Of a stretch of DNA of 63,913 nt, positions 36,027-45,080 are shown one piece after another; positions within the stretch are counted from its first letter, which is position 1; each line of letters opens with the position of its first letter. A model generated the notes under the pieces. It worked only from the letters and a program-made list of their open reading frames with translations. It ran no database searches and was not told where the DNA came from. Made by a program: the position numbers and the translations under genes. The stretch lies in NCBI GenBank assembly GCA_030430535.1, contig JAUIKY010000015.1, positions 1 through 63,913 of the forward strand, given 5' to 3'. Source of the stretch: Bacteroidia bacterium (GTDB taxonomy: Bacteria > Bacteroidota > Bacteroidia > Flavobacteriales > Flavobacteriaceae).

Positions 36027-37868
36027 ATGAAAAAGAAACTTATTAATATGAAATTCAAATTAATCTTAGCTATTATACCTATGGTTATAATAGCAACATC
36101 GTGTGATAAAGATTTTTTAGAACCCGATTCCATTTCAACATTTGATACAGAGTACATTTATTCTAACGTTGATGACGCTCGAAGTGGTGTAAACGCAGTT
36201 TATTCACATTTCAATCAGGATGCTTTTAGATCTCGATTATCAAATAACATGACCGGAAACACCGATATTGAAATTGGTTACCAAAATGGTGAATACGATA
36301 ACGGACGCCGCGAAATTTGGAATCTTGACGCCTTACCTTCTAATAACGATTTAAATATCGTTTGGACTATTGCGTACAGAGCAATTAGAGACGCCAACAT
36401 AGCCATTGAGGGTATTAAAAATAGTGGTAACCTTGAGTCTGGTGACGTGGCTTTACAAAATACCTTACGCCAGTTCCTTGGAGAAGCTCATACCCTTAGA
36501 GCCTATTGGTACAGTATGTTGGCATACTATTTTGGTGATGTCCCTTACATCACACAAGCTCCTGTTGCCGGCGCCAATTTCTTTGTGCCACCTTCTCATA
36601 GAAATGAAATACTTTCTCAGGAAATACAAGCCTTAATCGATGTTGAAGAAGGCATGCAGTGGGGAGACCAAGTAGCTAACGGCATAGAACAGGTAAACAG
36701 AGAATATACCTTAGGTATGATTGCCCGTTTAGCATTGCAACGCGGCGGCTATTACTTGACTCCAGAACTTAATATGGTTCGCGATAGCGATTACTTAGAG
36801 TATTACCAAATCGCTAAAGAGTACACCAACAAGTTAATTGAATTAAAAGACAGACCCCTTCCTGAAGATTTCAGACAAATATTTTATAACCAAAATATAT
36901 TTCAATCTCCTACAAATGAGGATATTTTGTTTGAAGTACCTTTTGCCCTAGGTGGAGGTGATGTAGGCTGGAACATTGGTATCGACGTTCAAGGTGGCGA
37001 CGAAGCTAAGCACGACTATGGTTCTGGTGGTAATTATATGTCTATGCCTGCGACTTATTACATGTCGTTTGACAGTGAAGACAAACGTAGAGAAGTAACT
37101 TGTGGTTTGTTTAGAGTAACTCTTGAAGATACCTTAGCAGCTGTAAGTGTAGGTGGTATTTCTCAAGGAAAATGGAACAGACGCCTATTACCAAACCCTC
37201 CAGGAAAAAATTCAGCCAAAGGTACTGGTATCAACTGGCCAATGATGCGCTATTCAGACGTATTACTCATGTTTGCTGAGGCTGAAAATGAATTGAACGG
37301 TCCAACCATGGCTGCACAAGATGCCTTCAGAAGAGTACGTCAACGTGCTTTTGACCAAGAAGACTGGCCTGTAAAGGTTGATGCTTACATGGCTCAAATA
37401 TCAGCTTCAAAACAAACATTCTTTGATGCCATAGTTGACGAGCGTGCTTGGGAGTTTGGAGGTGAAATGATTCGTAAATACGAACTCATTCGTTGGAACA
37501 TCTATTCAGAAAAAATACAGGAAACGGTAGAAGGCTTAAAAAGATTGGCCGATGAAGCCTTCGCAGGTATTGTTGATGGTCCTGAATATTTATATTGGAA
37601 AACTGATGATGATGGTAACTTTGTAGTACTAAACCCAGACTCAAATGTTCCTGCTGCTCCAGACGATACTTGGATGAGACAATCATTCTTAAGAGGTTTG
37701 CACAACGATACTACTACCTATTCGGAGTTTATTTTAAATGACTACGGAAACTATATTGATCAAGGACCAAAACCAGGTGTTGTAAGATACATTTTTCCTA
37801 AACCTCTTAGCGCTGTAGACAATAGCCAAGGTACATTAAACAATAATGGCTACGGCTTCAACTTTTAA
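36027..37868 (+). CDS. susD: SusD/RagB-family lipoprotein (homogalacturonan module, right arm)
   Basis: The 613-residue protein has a lipobox ATSCDKDF (Cys26) and SusD landmarks: GEAHTLRAYWYSMLAYYFGDVPYI, MRYSDVLLMFAEAENEL, RRVRQRAF and IVDERAWEFGGEMIRKYELIRW. It is tightly coupled to susC (3-base gap) and followed after 10 bases by the DUF4957/DUF5123-type lipoprotein, so these three probably form one surface complex for galacturonan capture and import. Confidence 0.94.
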   Translation: MKKKLINMKFKLILAIIPMVIIATSCDKDFLEPDSISTFDTEYIYSNVDDARSGVNAVYSHFNQDAFRSRLSNNMTGNTDIEIGYQNGEYDNGRREIWNLDALPSNNDLNIVWTIAYRAIRDANIAIEGIKNSGNLESGDVALQNTLRQFLGEAHTLRAYWYSMLAYYFGDVPYITQAPVAGANFFVPPSHRNEILSQEIQALIDVEEGMQWGDQVANGIEQVNREYTLGMIARLALQRGGYYLTPELNMVRDSDYLEYYQIAKEYTNKLIELKDRPLPEDFRQIFYNQNIFQSPTNEDILFEVPFALGGGDVGWNIGIDVQGGDEAKHDYGSGGNYMSMPATYYMSFDSEDKRREVTCGLFRVTLEDTLAAVSVGGISQGKWNRRLLPNPPGKNSAKGTGINWPMMRYSDVLLMFAEAENELNGPTMAAQDAFRRVRQRAFDQEDWPVKVDAYMAQISASKQTFFDAIVDERAWEFGGEMIRKYELIRWNIYSEKIQETVEGLKRLADEAFAGIVDGPEYLYWKTDDDGNFVVLNPDSNVPAAPDDTWMRQSFLRGLHNDTTTYSEFILNDYGNYIDQGPKPGVVRYIFPKPLSAVDNSQGTLNNNGYGFNF

Positions 37869-37878
37869 AAAAAATTAA

Positions 37879-39543
37879 ATGAATATGAAAACGAATAACA
37901 ACCTATTTAACATAAAGACCATACTGTTTTTGTGTTTGATCGTTAGCATGTTTAATGCATGCGACAAGGACGATGACAGGACTTATGAAAAAACACGTTT
38001 GTTCCGTCCTGTTCTAAATGAACCTTTAACACCTGAAGGAAACTCCATTATCTTGAATATGGGGAAATTAAAAGGTGCAGTTGGATACACTGTTGAAGTG
38101 AGTCGTGACTCATTCGCCACAGTTGAGTATCAAATTTTAACAGATACCAATTATGTTAGGATTAATGAGAACACAGTTGGTGAAGAACTGTTTTGGAATA
38201 CTATTTATCAAGTAAGAGCTACGGCCCATGAAGCTAATTCAGAATTTGATAGTAAAATTTCAGACTTCGGAAGTGTGAGAACAGAATCATTCCCTTCTGT
38301 TCTTAACAACCCTGCTTCATATGATGTTACTGACGTAGCAGCTAGAGTAAGTTGGGACACTCTCAGCAACAACCGTACCATTACTGGCATTAAGGTTTTT
38401 GCAGCCGACGATTTAAGGCTAACTACACCGCTTTTTCCTGAAGCTCCTGTTACTGAACAACAATCTGATGACGGAGAAATAATTATTGATGGTTTAGAAC
38501 CAGAAACCAACTACCAGATTGCTATCTACAGTGGCGACGAATTAAGAGGTTGGGTTAATTACACGACTCTAGAACAAGAGTTAGATTACTCCACAGTTCC
38601 AAATTTAATTGATTTGAGAGACAACCCAGACAGAGGTGCTGTTTCTAGTGCCTTGCAATCAGCGCCAGACGGTGCTACCATCTTGGTATCCAGAGGTTTT
38701 GAATACGATGCACCTGGAATGAGAATAGCTAATTCAGTTACCATTCGTGCGGCTTATGGCTTTGGGGAACAAAAGGCCAGACTGATTTTTGATAGTAACT
38801 TTGACTTAGAAACCGGTGCCAATATTGATCACGTTCGTTTTATTGATTTAGAGATGAGAGGTACCGATTGGGGCGGCAAATATGTTATTAATATTAGTAA
38901 AACCGCTACACTCAATGAATTTAGTTTCGAAAAATGCTACATTACAAACTTTAGGGGCATTTACAGACAAAAGGATAGTCCTTCTGTAGTAAATAACTAT
39001 ATTATAAACAATAGTGTTGTAGATAGTATTGGAGGTTACGGAGTAGCTTCTTGTGACAATGATGGAGCTTCATTAAAAAATATCTCATTAACTAATAGTA
39101 CATTCAACCATACTGTTTATTTCTTGGTTTCAAGAAACAACTCAGAATCTATTACCATTGATGGTTGTACTATTGCCAATGCTCCAGAGAGTGGACGTCA
39201 ATTATTTAGATGGCGCGGTGGTGATGGTAAAAATAACGTTACCAATGGTATTACCATTACCAATACTATTTTTGGACATGGCTGGGGTAAACCTGATGAT
39301 GAAGAATATGGTATTAGAGGAAAGGATGGCTTAGATAACACCGGGTTTACTGTAAACAATACGTTTACCACCACAGACTTCTCTTTTTCAGGAAATGAGA
39401 TTGGAGAATTTCCACTGGGTAATGCTGGAAAATCCCAACAGGCCCTTTGGGTTGATCCTGAAAACAGTAACTTCAACTTCTTAGGTTCAGACTTCATTGG
39501 TAGATTTACTGCCGGTGACCCAAGATGGCGAGTGAAATTATAA
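37879..39543 (+). CDS. Surface lipoprotein with FN3-like and beta-helix regions (DUF4957/DUF5123 type), putative glycan-binding protein
   Basis: The 554-residue lipoprotein (lipobox FNAC, Cys28) has an N-terminal pair of FN3-like segments (about 40-235). A right-handed beta-helix-like part (about 245-554) follows with repeated IxNN/ITIxN turns such as VNNYIINNSVVDS and SITIDGCTIANAP. The layout matches proteins with DUF4957 and DUF5123 domains that sit beside SusC/SusD pairs in pectin loci. I see no lyase arginine signature (DSRxPR), so a surface glycan-binding role is more likely than catalysis. It is third in the susC-susD operon and is followed by a strong terminator. Confidence 0.82.
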   Translation: MNMKTNNNLFNIKTILFLCLIVSMFNACDKDDDRTYEKTRLFRPVLNEPLTPEGNSIILNMGKLKGAVGYTVEVSRDSFATVEYQILTDTNYVRINENTVGEELFWNTIYQVRATAHEANSEFDSKISDFGSVRTESFPSVLNNPASYDVTDVAARVSWDTLSNNRTITGIKVFAADDLRLTTPLFPEAPVTEQQSDDGEIIIDGLEPETNYQIAIYSGDELRGWVNYTTLEQELDYSTVPNLIDLRDNPDRGAVSSALQSAPDGATILVSRGFEYDAPGMRIANSVTIRAAYGFGEQKARLIFDSNFDLETGANIDHVRFIDLEMRGTDWGGKYVINISKTATLNEFSFEKCYITNFRGIYRQKDSPSVVNNYIINNSVVDSIGGYGVASCDNDGASLKNISLTNSTFNHTVYFLVSRNNSESITIDGCTIANAPESGRQLFRWRGGDGKNNVTNGITITNTIFGHGWGKPDDEEYGIRGKDGLDNTGFTVNNTFTTTDFSFSGNEIGEFPLGNAGKSQQALWVDPENSNFNFLGSDFIGRFTAGDPRWRVKL

Positions 39544-39577
39544 TAGACTAAATTTAAGGTCTACCTACAGACATAAT

Positions 39578-39620
39578 AAAATGGATACCTTAAAAGCATA
39601 ATTTTAGGGTATCCATTTTT
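39578..39620 (+). terminator. Strong terminator ending the right-arm operon
   Basis: A 12-bp perfect stem (39578-39589 with 39608-39619) ends in TTTTT, 34 bases after the stop of the DUF4957/DUF5123-type gene. Intervening TTAAAA/TTTTA can extend it. Confidence 0.85.
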
Positions 39621-39723
39621 AATATATCAAAAACTAAACAAACTCCACATATAGCCAAACATTTCCCTAGTGAATTCAAAAAGTTCAAGGCATCAAAAAC
39701 AACATATAATTATAACATAAACG

Positions 39724-41241
39724 ATGAAACTGTATCTAAAAACCATACTTTTAATATTCCCACTACTAGTATTTGCTTGTAGCAGTAGCTCGCCTTCTGA
39801 TGATTCCCAACAAGAAGAGCAAGAGGAAGTAGATCCAAATGAAGAAGAGGAACAGGAAGAAGAAAATGAAGAAGAGCAACCCACTCAAGTAGACGAAGAA
39901 GCTTTTGCTTTTCCTGGTGCAGAAGGATTCGGAAGACACACAACCGGCGGACGTGGTGGCAAAGTGCTTTTTGTAACCACACTTGAAGACTACGGAAAAG
40001 GCAGTTTAAGAGAAGCTGTTAACACACCCGGAGCTCGATACATTCTATTCAAGGTTTCTGGTACTATCCGTTTGTTGTCAGAATTAAAAATCAATAATGG
40101 TAACGTTACCATTGCTGGCCAAACTGCTCCCGGCGACGGTATTTGCTTAAAAAACTATCCTGTAACCATCAATGCTGATAATGTTATCATCCGTTATTTA
40201 CGATTTAGGATGGGTGACGAAGCAAAACAAGAAGGCGACGCCATAGGTAGCCGTTTCCATAAAAACATCATCATCGACCACTGTTCCATGAGCTGGTCAA
40301 CAGACGAAACCGTTTCAATCTACAATAACGAAAACACCACATTACAATGGTGCTTTATCACAGAAAGTTTACGTAATTCGGTTCACGACAAAGGCTCGCA
40401 TGGTTATGGCGGTATTTGGGGCGGAAAAAATGCATCCTTCCATCACAATCTATTAGCACACCACGATAGCCGTAACCCACGTTTAGGGGAATATGCGGGA
40501 TCGTCATTCGCTCTTACCGATTTGGTCGATTTACGAAACAACGTCATCTATAACTGGCAAGGCAACAGTGCCTACGGCGGTGAAGCCATGAATGTTAATA
40601 TTGTAAACTGCTACTACAAACCGGGTCCTGCCACCACCAAAACGACGCGTATCATGTCTATCGATAAGAATAAAAATGCTGGTACTGAAGTTTATGATAT
40701 CTGGGGTAAATTCTATATTGATGGCAACTATGTTGAAGGCAGTACGCAAGTGACCAATGATAACTGGAATTACGGTGTTTACAACCAGTTTCATGGCAGC
40801 TATGGCACCGTTTCTGAAGAAGACAAAGCCGCTATGAAAATTTCAGAACCGCACAACATTAACAACAATGTCACCACACATACCGCTATTGAGGCTTTCG
40901 ATAAAGTTATTGCTTATGGAGGCGCTTCCTTTAAAAGAGATGCCATAGATGCAAGAATAGCCGATGAAGTAAAAAACGGCACGTACACTTTCGAAGGTTC
41001 AAACGGAAGCACCAAAGGTATTATCGACACCCAGAGCGATGTAGGCGGATGGCCAGAATTAAAATCTGAAACCCCTCCTACCGATACCTCTGGCGATGGT
41101 ATGCCTGATGCTTGGAAACAAGAAATGAAACTTAAGGTAGAAGAAAACAACCCTAACGGCCACGATTTGAGCACGGGTTACGAAAACATTGAAGTTTACA
41201 TTAACAGCTTAGTAGCTTCCGTTACAGAAAACCAAAAATAA
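39724..41241 (+). CDS. PL1-family pectate lyase, lipoprotein with acidic linker
   Basis: The 505-residue protein has a lipobox VFACSSS (Cys19), then a linker of about 30 residues dominated by Glu and Asp (about 28-58), and a PL1 beta-helix domain beginning FAFPGAEGFGRHTTGGRGG. DSRNPRLGEY (near 247) supplies the catalytic arginine, and the calcium site is likely in IIDHCSMSWSTDE. A C-terminal segment TSGDGMPDAWKQEM resembles calcium-binding thrombospondin type-3 repeats. It should be displayed on the outer surface, the acidic linker acting as spacer or export signal. Its gene is 6 bases before the PL1-CE8 gene and its lyase part is clearly homologous to that neighbour. Confidence 0.9.
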   Translation: MKLYLKTILLIFPLLVFACSSSSPSDDSQQEEQEEVDPNEEEEQEEENEEEQPTQVDEEAFAFPGAEGFGRHTTGGRGGKVLFVTTLEDYGKGSLREAVNTPGARYILFKVSGTIRLLSELKINNGNVTIAGQTAPGDGICLKNYPVTINADNVIIRYLRFRMGDEAKQEGDAIGSRFHKNIIIDHCSMSWSTDETVSIYNNENTTLQWCFITESLRNSVHDKGSHGYGGIWGGKNASFHHNLLAHHDSRNPRLGEYAGSSFALTDLVDLRNNVIYNWQGNSAYGGEAMNVNIVNCYYKPGPATTKTTRIMSIDKNKNAGTEVYDIWGKFYIDGNYVEGSTQVTNDNWNYGVYNQFHGSYGTVSEEDKAAMKISEPHNINNNVTTHTAIEAFDKVIAYGGASFKRDAIDARIADEVKNGTYTFEGSNGSTKGIIDTQSDVGGWPELKSETPPTDTSGDGMPDAWKQEMKLKVEENNPNGHDLSTGYENIEVYINSLVASVTENQK

Positions 41242-41247
41242 ATTTAA

Positions 41248-43491
41248 ATGCTAAAATACACGTTCTTTTTAACAGCACTATTTTCAATAATTTTTTTTCC
41301 AATCCAAGCCCAAAATTTGGCATTCCCAACGGCCGAGGGCTTTGGAAAACACGCCACGGGTGGCAGAGGCGGAATTGTATATACCGTTACTAATCTCAAC
41401 GACGATGGCGAGGGAAGTTTTAGAAAAGGGATTGTAAAAAAAGAACCCAGAATTATTGTCTTTGCCGTGTCGGGCACCATCGAGTTAAAATCTAAATTGG
41501 ATGTCAACCCCGGCAAAGGCAATTTAACCATTTTGGGGCAAACTGCCCCCGGTGAGGGCATCACCATAAAAGGTTACCCGTTCACTATTAAAGCCGATAA
41601 CGTTATTGTGCGGTATCTGCGGTTTAGAATGGGCGATGTTAACGGCATTCAGGGCGATGCTTTAGGCTGTCGCGATGCCAATAACGTTATTATCGACCAT
41701 TGTTCGGTTAGTTGGGCTACGGATGAAAACGCCTCATTTTACAATAATAAAAATTTCACCTTGCAATGGAGTATTATTTCCGAAGCATTGAACCGTTCGG
41801 TACATAAAAAAGGGGCACATGGCTACGGTGGTATTTGGGGTGGCGTTAACGCCTCGTTCCATCATAATTTAATCGCTTCAAACAATAGCCGAAACCCAAG
41901 ATTTAGCGGCTCTAAAACCACTGAAAATTCAGAAAACGAATTTGTCGATTTCCGAAACAACGTGATTTACAATTGGGGCGAAAACAACATTTACGGCGGC
42001 GAAAAAGGCACCTACAATGTGGTGAACAATTATTTTAAATCGGGGCCAGCAACAACCTCTTCAAAACTTGACAGGATTGTGAGTCCTTCCAAACCATACG
42101 GAAAGTTTTACGTAGACGGCAATCATGTTGAAGGTTTTGAGAGCATCAGCCAAAACAATTGGGCTGGTGGTGTACAATGCGATAATCCTGAAGCCACAAA
42201 ATTAAATTCAGAAAAAAACATTGATAGTAACATAAAAACCTCGACGGCTGTAGAAGCATACCAAAGCGTATTGAAACAAGCTGGAGCCAATGTCTTTCGT
42301 GATGCTGTTGATACCCGCATAGTACACAACACCAAAGAAGGCAGTGCGAATTACAAAAACGGCATCATCGATTCTCAGGAAGATGTGGGCGGATGGCCAT
42401 TTTTAAAACCTGAAAAAGCAAAAACCGATTCAGATGAAGACGGCATTCCGGATTATTGGGAACAAAAAAAGGGTTTAAAAATCAATGAAAAAGATAGTCA
42501 TCTCAATAGCCTGAACAAACATTATTCAAACATTGAAGTGTATGCCAATTCATTAATTGACAGTGCGCCTCAATTAACCCAAATTAATGGTGAAGATTTC
42601 CATTTTGTGGTCGATGCCAGTGGAAACGGCAACTTTAAAACTGTACAGGAAGCTATTGATGCTGTACCCAACTTCAGAAAAACAGAAACCAAAATCTTTA
42701 TTAAAAAAGGAATTTACAAAGAAAAATTGGTGCTCGCTGCTTCTAAAACCAACATTACTTTTGTTGGCGAAGATAAATTCAAAACCATTTTAACCCACGA
42801 TGATTACGCACAAAAACACAATATATTTGGCGAAGAAATGGGCACTACAGGCTCTACGTCATTTTTTGTTTTCGGCGATAATTTTAAGGCTAAAAATATC
42901 ACCTTCGAAAACAGTGCGGGTCCCATTGGCCAAGCTGTGGCCGTAAGGGTTGATGGCGATAAAGTTATTTTTGAAAACTGCAGGTTTTTGGGCCATCAAG
43001 ACACGCTTTACCTACACGGAAATAATAGCCGCCAATATTACAAAGATTGTTACATTGAGGGCACGGTAGATTTTATATTCGGGTGGTCCACAGGTTATTT
43101 CGAAAACTGTGAAATTTTCTGCAAAAGCAACGGCTATGTTACGGCAGCCTCCACCAATAAAGATACCAAATACGGTTTTGTTTTTAAAGATTGTAAAATT
43201 ACGGGAAGCGCCAGCGAGAACACATTCTACTTAGGCCGACCATGGCGAGATTATGCCCAAACCGTGTTTATAGATTGCTATATGGATAAACACATTAAAC
43301 CCGAAGGCTGGCACAACTGGGGCAAACCACATGCCGAAGAAACTACTTTTTACGGTGAGTATAATTCCACTGGCCCAGGTGCATCAAAAGAACGCGTAAA
43401 ATGGGCAAAAAATATTTCAAAAAAAGACTTGGAGCATTTCAGTAAAAAAAATGTTTTGGGCGGTACAGATAACTGGATACCAGAATTATAA
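41248..43491 (+). CDS. PL1 pectate lyase - CE8 pectin methylesterase fusion
   Basis: The 747-residue secreted protein (signal peptide ending QAQ, residue 22) joins a PL1 lyase domain (about 24-370, FPTAEGFGKHATGGRGG; NSRNPRFSG near 211 with the catalytic arginine) through a thrombospondin-like segment (TDSDEDGIPDYWEQ) to a CE8 domain at about 451-735. The CE8 part shows GQAVAV (near 560), HQDTLY (near 583), VDFIFG (near 608) and YLGRPW (near 662). It has the same enzyme pair as the PL10-CE8 protein of the left arm but built on a different lyase family. It probably arose by joining a relative of the preceding PL1 gene to a CE8 gene. Confidence 0.93.
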   Translation: MLKYTFFLTALFSIIFFPIQAQNLAFPTAEGFGKHATGGRGGIVYTVTNLNDDGEGSFRKGIVKKEPRIIVFAVSGTIELKSKLDVNPGKGNLTILGQTAPGEGITIKGYPFTIKADNVIVRYLRFRMGDVNGIQGDALGCRDANNVIIDHCSVSWATDENASFYNNKNFTLQWSIISEALNRSVHKKGAHGYGGIWGGVNASFHHNLIASNNSRNPRFSGSKTTENSENEFVDFRNNVIYNWGENNIYGGEKGTYNVVNNYFKSGPATTSSKLDRIVSPSKPYGKFYVDGNHVEGFESISQNNWAGGVQCDNPEATKLNSEKNIDSNIKTSTAVEAYQSVLKQAGANVFRDAVDTRIVHNTKEGSANYKNGIIDSQEDVGGWPFLKPEKAKTDSDEDGIPDYWEQKKGLKINEKDSHLNSLNKHYSNIEVYANSLIDSAPQLTQINGEDFHFVVDASGNGNFKTVQEAIDAVPNFRKTETKIFIKKGIYKEKLVLAASKTNITFVGEDKFKTILTHDDYAQKHNIFGEEMGTTGSTSFFVFGDNFKAKNITFENSAGPIGQAVAVRVDGDKVIFENCRFLGHQDTLYLHGNNSRQYYKDCYIEGTVDFIFGWSTGYFENCEIFCKSNGYVTAASTNKDTKYGFVFKDCKITGSASENTFYLGRPWRDYAQTVFIDCYMDKHIKPEGWHNWGKPHAEETTFYGEYNSTGPGASKERVKWAKNISKKDLEHFSKKNVLGGTDNWIPEL

Positions 43492-43598
43492 TTAGAAATT
43501 TTTTGTTGCATTCAAAGAATCAAAAAATAGAAAGCCATGCAAAATTTAAAATATTGTTTCTTTAAATTATGCCAACGGTTACAACTTTAGTATTTTAG

Positions 43599-43610
43599 TC
43601 AATCGATTAC
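43599..43610. promoter_or_regulatory. AATCGATT-core operator 6 (GH28)
   Basis: TCAATCGATTAC keeps the core and the right half of the palindrome and lies 17 bases before the GH28 start. TATTTTAG just upstream (43591-43598) is a -7 box with one mismatch. Confidence 0.5.
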
Positions 43611-43626
43611 AATTAAACCATAACTC

Positions 43627-45069
43627 ATGACATCAACAACTTTACAAAAGTTACTCCCTACCCTTTTCTTCGGAATGATTTTAATGACACAATCGTGTAA
43701 ACAAAAGGAAAAACAATCTGCAGAGCCAGACCCTTTTGACCAAGCTGAAGCGATTATCAGCTCTATTAAAATACCCGACTTTAAAGATGCCACCTACTCT
43801 ATTTTAGATTTTGGTGCCATTGCTGATGGCGAAACTTTAAATACCGAAGCCATTGCTGCGGCCATCGATTCCTGTAGCAACTCCGGTGGTGGAAAAGTAG
43901 TGATTCCCGCAGGTGATTTTTTAACGGGTCCCATCGTTTTGAAAAGCAACGTCAACCTGCATTTGGAAGAAGGTGCCAACGTATTGTTTTCAACAAACCA
44001 TAACGATTTTCTTCCTGTGGTACACACGTCTTACGAAGGTGTTGAATTGATGAACTACTCACCGCTTATACGTGCTTACAAACAAAAAAATATTGCCGTT
44101 ACCGGAAAAGGAACATTCAACGGTCAGGCTAGCAATACCAACTGGTGGCCGTGGTGCGGAAAAGATTCTTATGGCTGGGAAGAAGGCGCTCCAAAGCAAC
44201 ACGATTCCATCAACCTGCCAACATTACGTAAAATGAACGAAGCTCAAATTCCGGTTTCCGAGCGTGTTTTTGGTGAAGGCCATCACATCCGCCCAACCTT
44301 TTTTGAACCGTTTGAATGCGAAAATGTATTATTACAGGGTGTTACGTTTACCAATGCGCCGTTTTGGGTGATTCATCCATTGAAATGTAATTACGTTAGA
44401 ATTGACGGTGTAACCGTGAGCAGTCATGGCCCAAACAACGATGGTTGCGACCCAGAATATTCTAAAAATGTACACATTACCAACTGTACTTTCGATACGG
44501 GCGACGATTGCATCGCCATTAAAGCAGGTAGAAACGAAGATGGCAGACGTGTAAATATTCCGAGTGAAAATATCGTAATTGAAAACTGCGACATGAAAGA
44601 TGGCCACGGCGGTGTGGTTTTGGGGAGTGAAATTTCAGCAGGCGTTCGCAACGTTTTTGCCCGCAACTGTAAAATGGACAGCCCCAATTTAGACCGCGCC
44701 ATCCGTATAAAAACCAACACTTTGCGCGGTGGTTTTGTTGAAAACCTGTATGTAAAAAATATTGAGGTTGGACAAGTAAAAGAGGCCGCTTTAAAAATCA
44801 ACCTTCACTATGGTATTTATGCCAATCAGGAAGGGAAATTCATTCCTAAAATAAACAATGTACATTTACAGGATATGACCGTTGAGAACAGTGGAAAATA
44901 TGGTATTTTGATTAAAGGCCGCGAAGAAGCCGTTATTCAAAACGTATCGTTAACAAACGTACACATCAAAAATGCAAAAACACCTTTATCGGTTGAGCAT
45001 TCTGAGCCTATCGTATTTAAAAACACTACCATCAACGGAAAGGAATACTCTAACGAAAAAGAACAATAA
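43627..45069 (+). CDS. GH28 polygalacturonase, lipoprotein
   Basis: The 480-residue lipoprotein (lipobox MTQSC, Cys24) has a right-handed beta-helix of the GH28 family. Active-site motifs are NNDGCDPEYS (near 270), GDDCIAIKAG (near 292), GHGGVVLGSE (near 326) and RAIRIKTN (near 358), which carry the three catalytic Asp residues, the His and the substrate-binding Arg-Lys pair. The N-terminal FGAIADGETLNTEAI segment is typical of bacterial exo-acting members. It should hydrolyse galacturonan or rhamnogalacturonan oligomers. It is preceded by an operator copy and followed after 11 bases by the DUF4861 gene. Confidence 0.92.
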   Translation: MTSTTLQKLLPTLFFGMILMTQSCKQKEKQSAEPDPFDQAEAIISSIKIPDFKDATYSILDFGAIADGETLNTEAIAAAIDSCSNSGGGKVVIPAGDFLTGPIVLKSNVNLHLEEGANVLFSTNHNDFLPVVHTSYEGVELMNYSPLIRAYKQKNIAVTGKGTFNGQASNTNWWPWCGKDSYGWEEGAPKQHDSINLPTLRKMNEAQIPVSERVFGEGHHIRPTFFEPFECENVLLQGVTFTNAPFWVIHPLKCNYVRIDGVTVSSHGPNNDGCDPEYSKNVHITNCTFDTGDDCIAIKAGRNEDGRRVNIPSENIVIENCDMKDGHGGVVLGSEISAGVRNVFARNCKMDSPNLDRAIRIKTNTLRGGFVENLYVKNIEVGQVKEAALKINLHYGIYANQEGKFIPKINNVHLQDMTVENSGKYGILIKGREEAVIQNVSLTNVHIKNAKTPLSVEHSEPIVFKNTTINGKEYSNEKEQ

Positions 45070-45080
45070 ACATTAAACAG

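Noticed and set aside
39693-39982. Minus-strand frames rich in Ser, Cys and Leu opposite the PL1 lipoprotein
   Set aside because: They are the complement of the Glu-rich linker codons, an artefact of low-complexity DNA.
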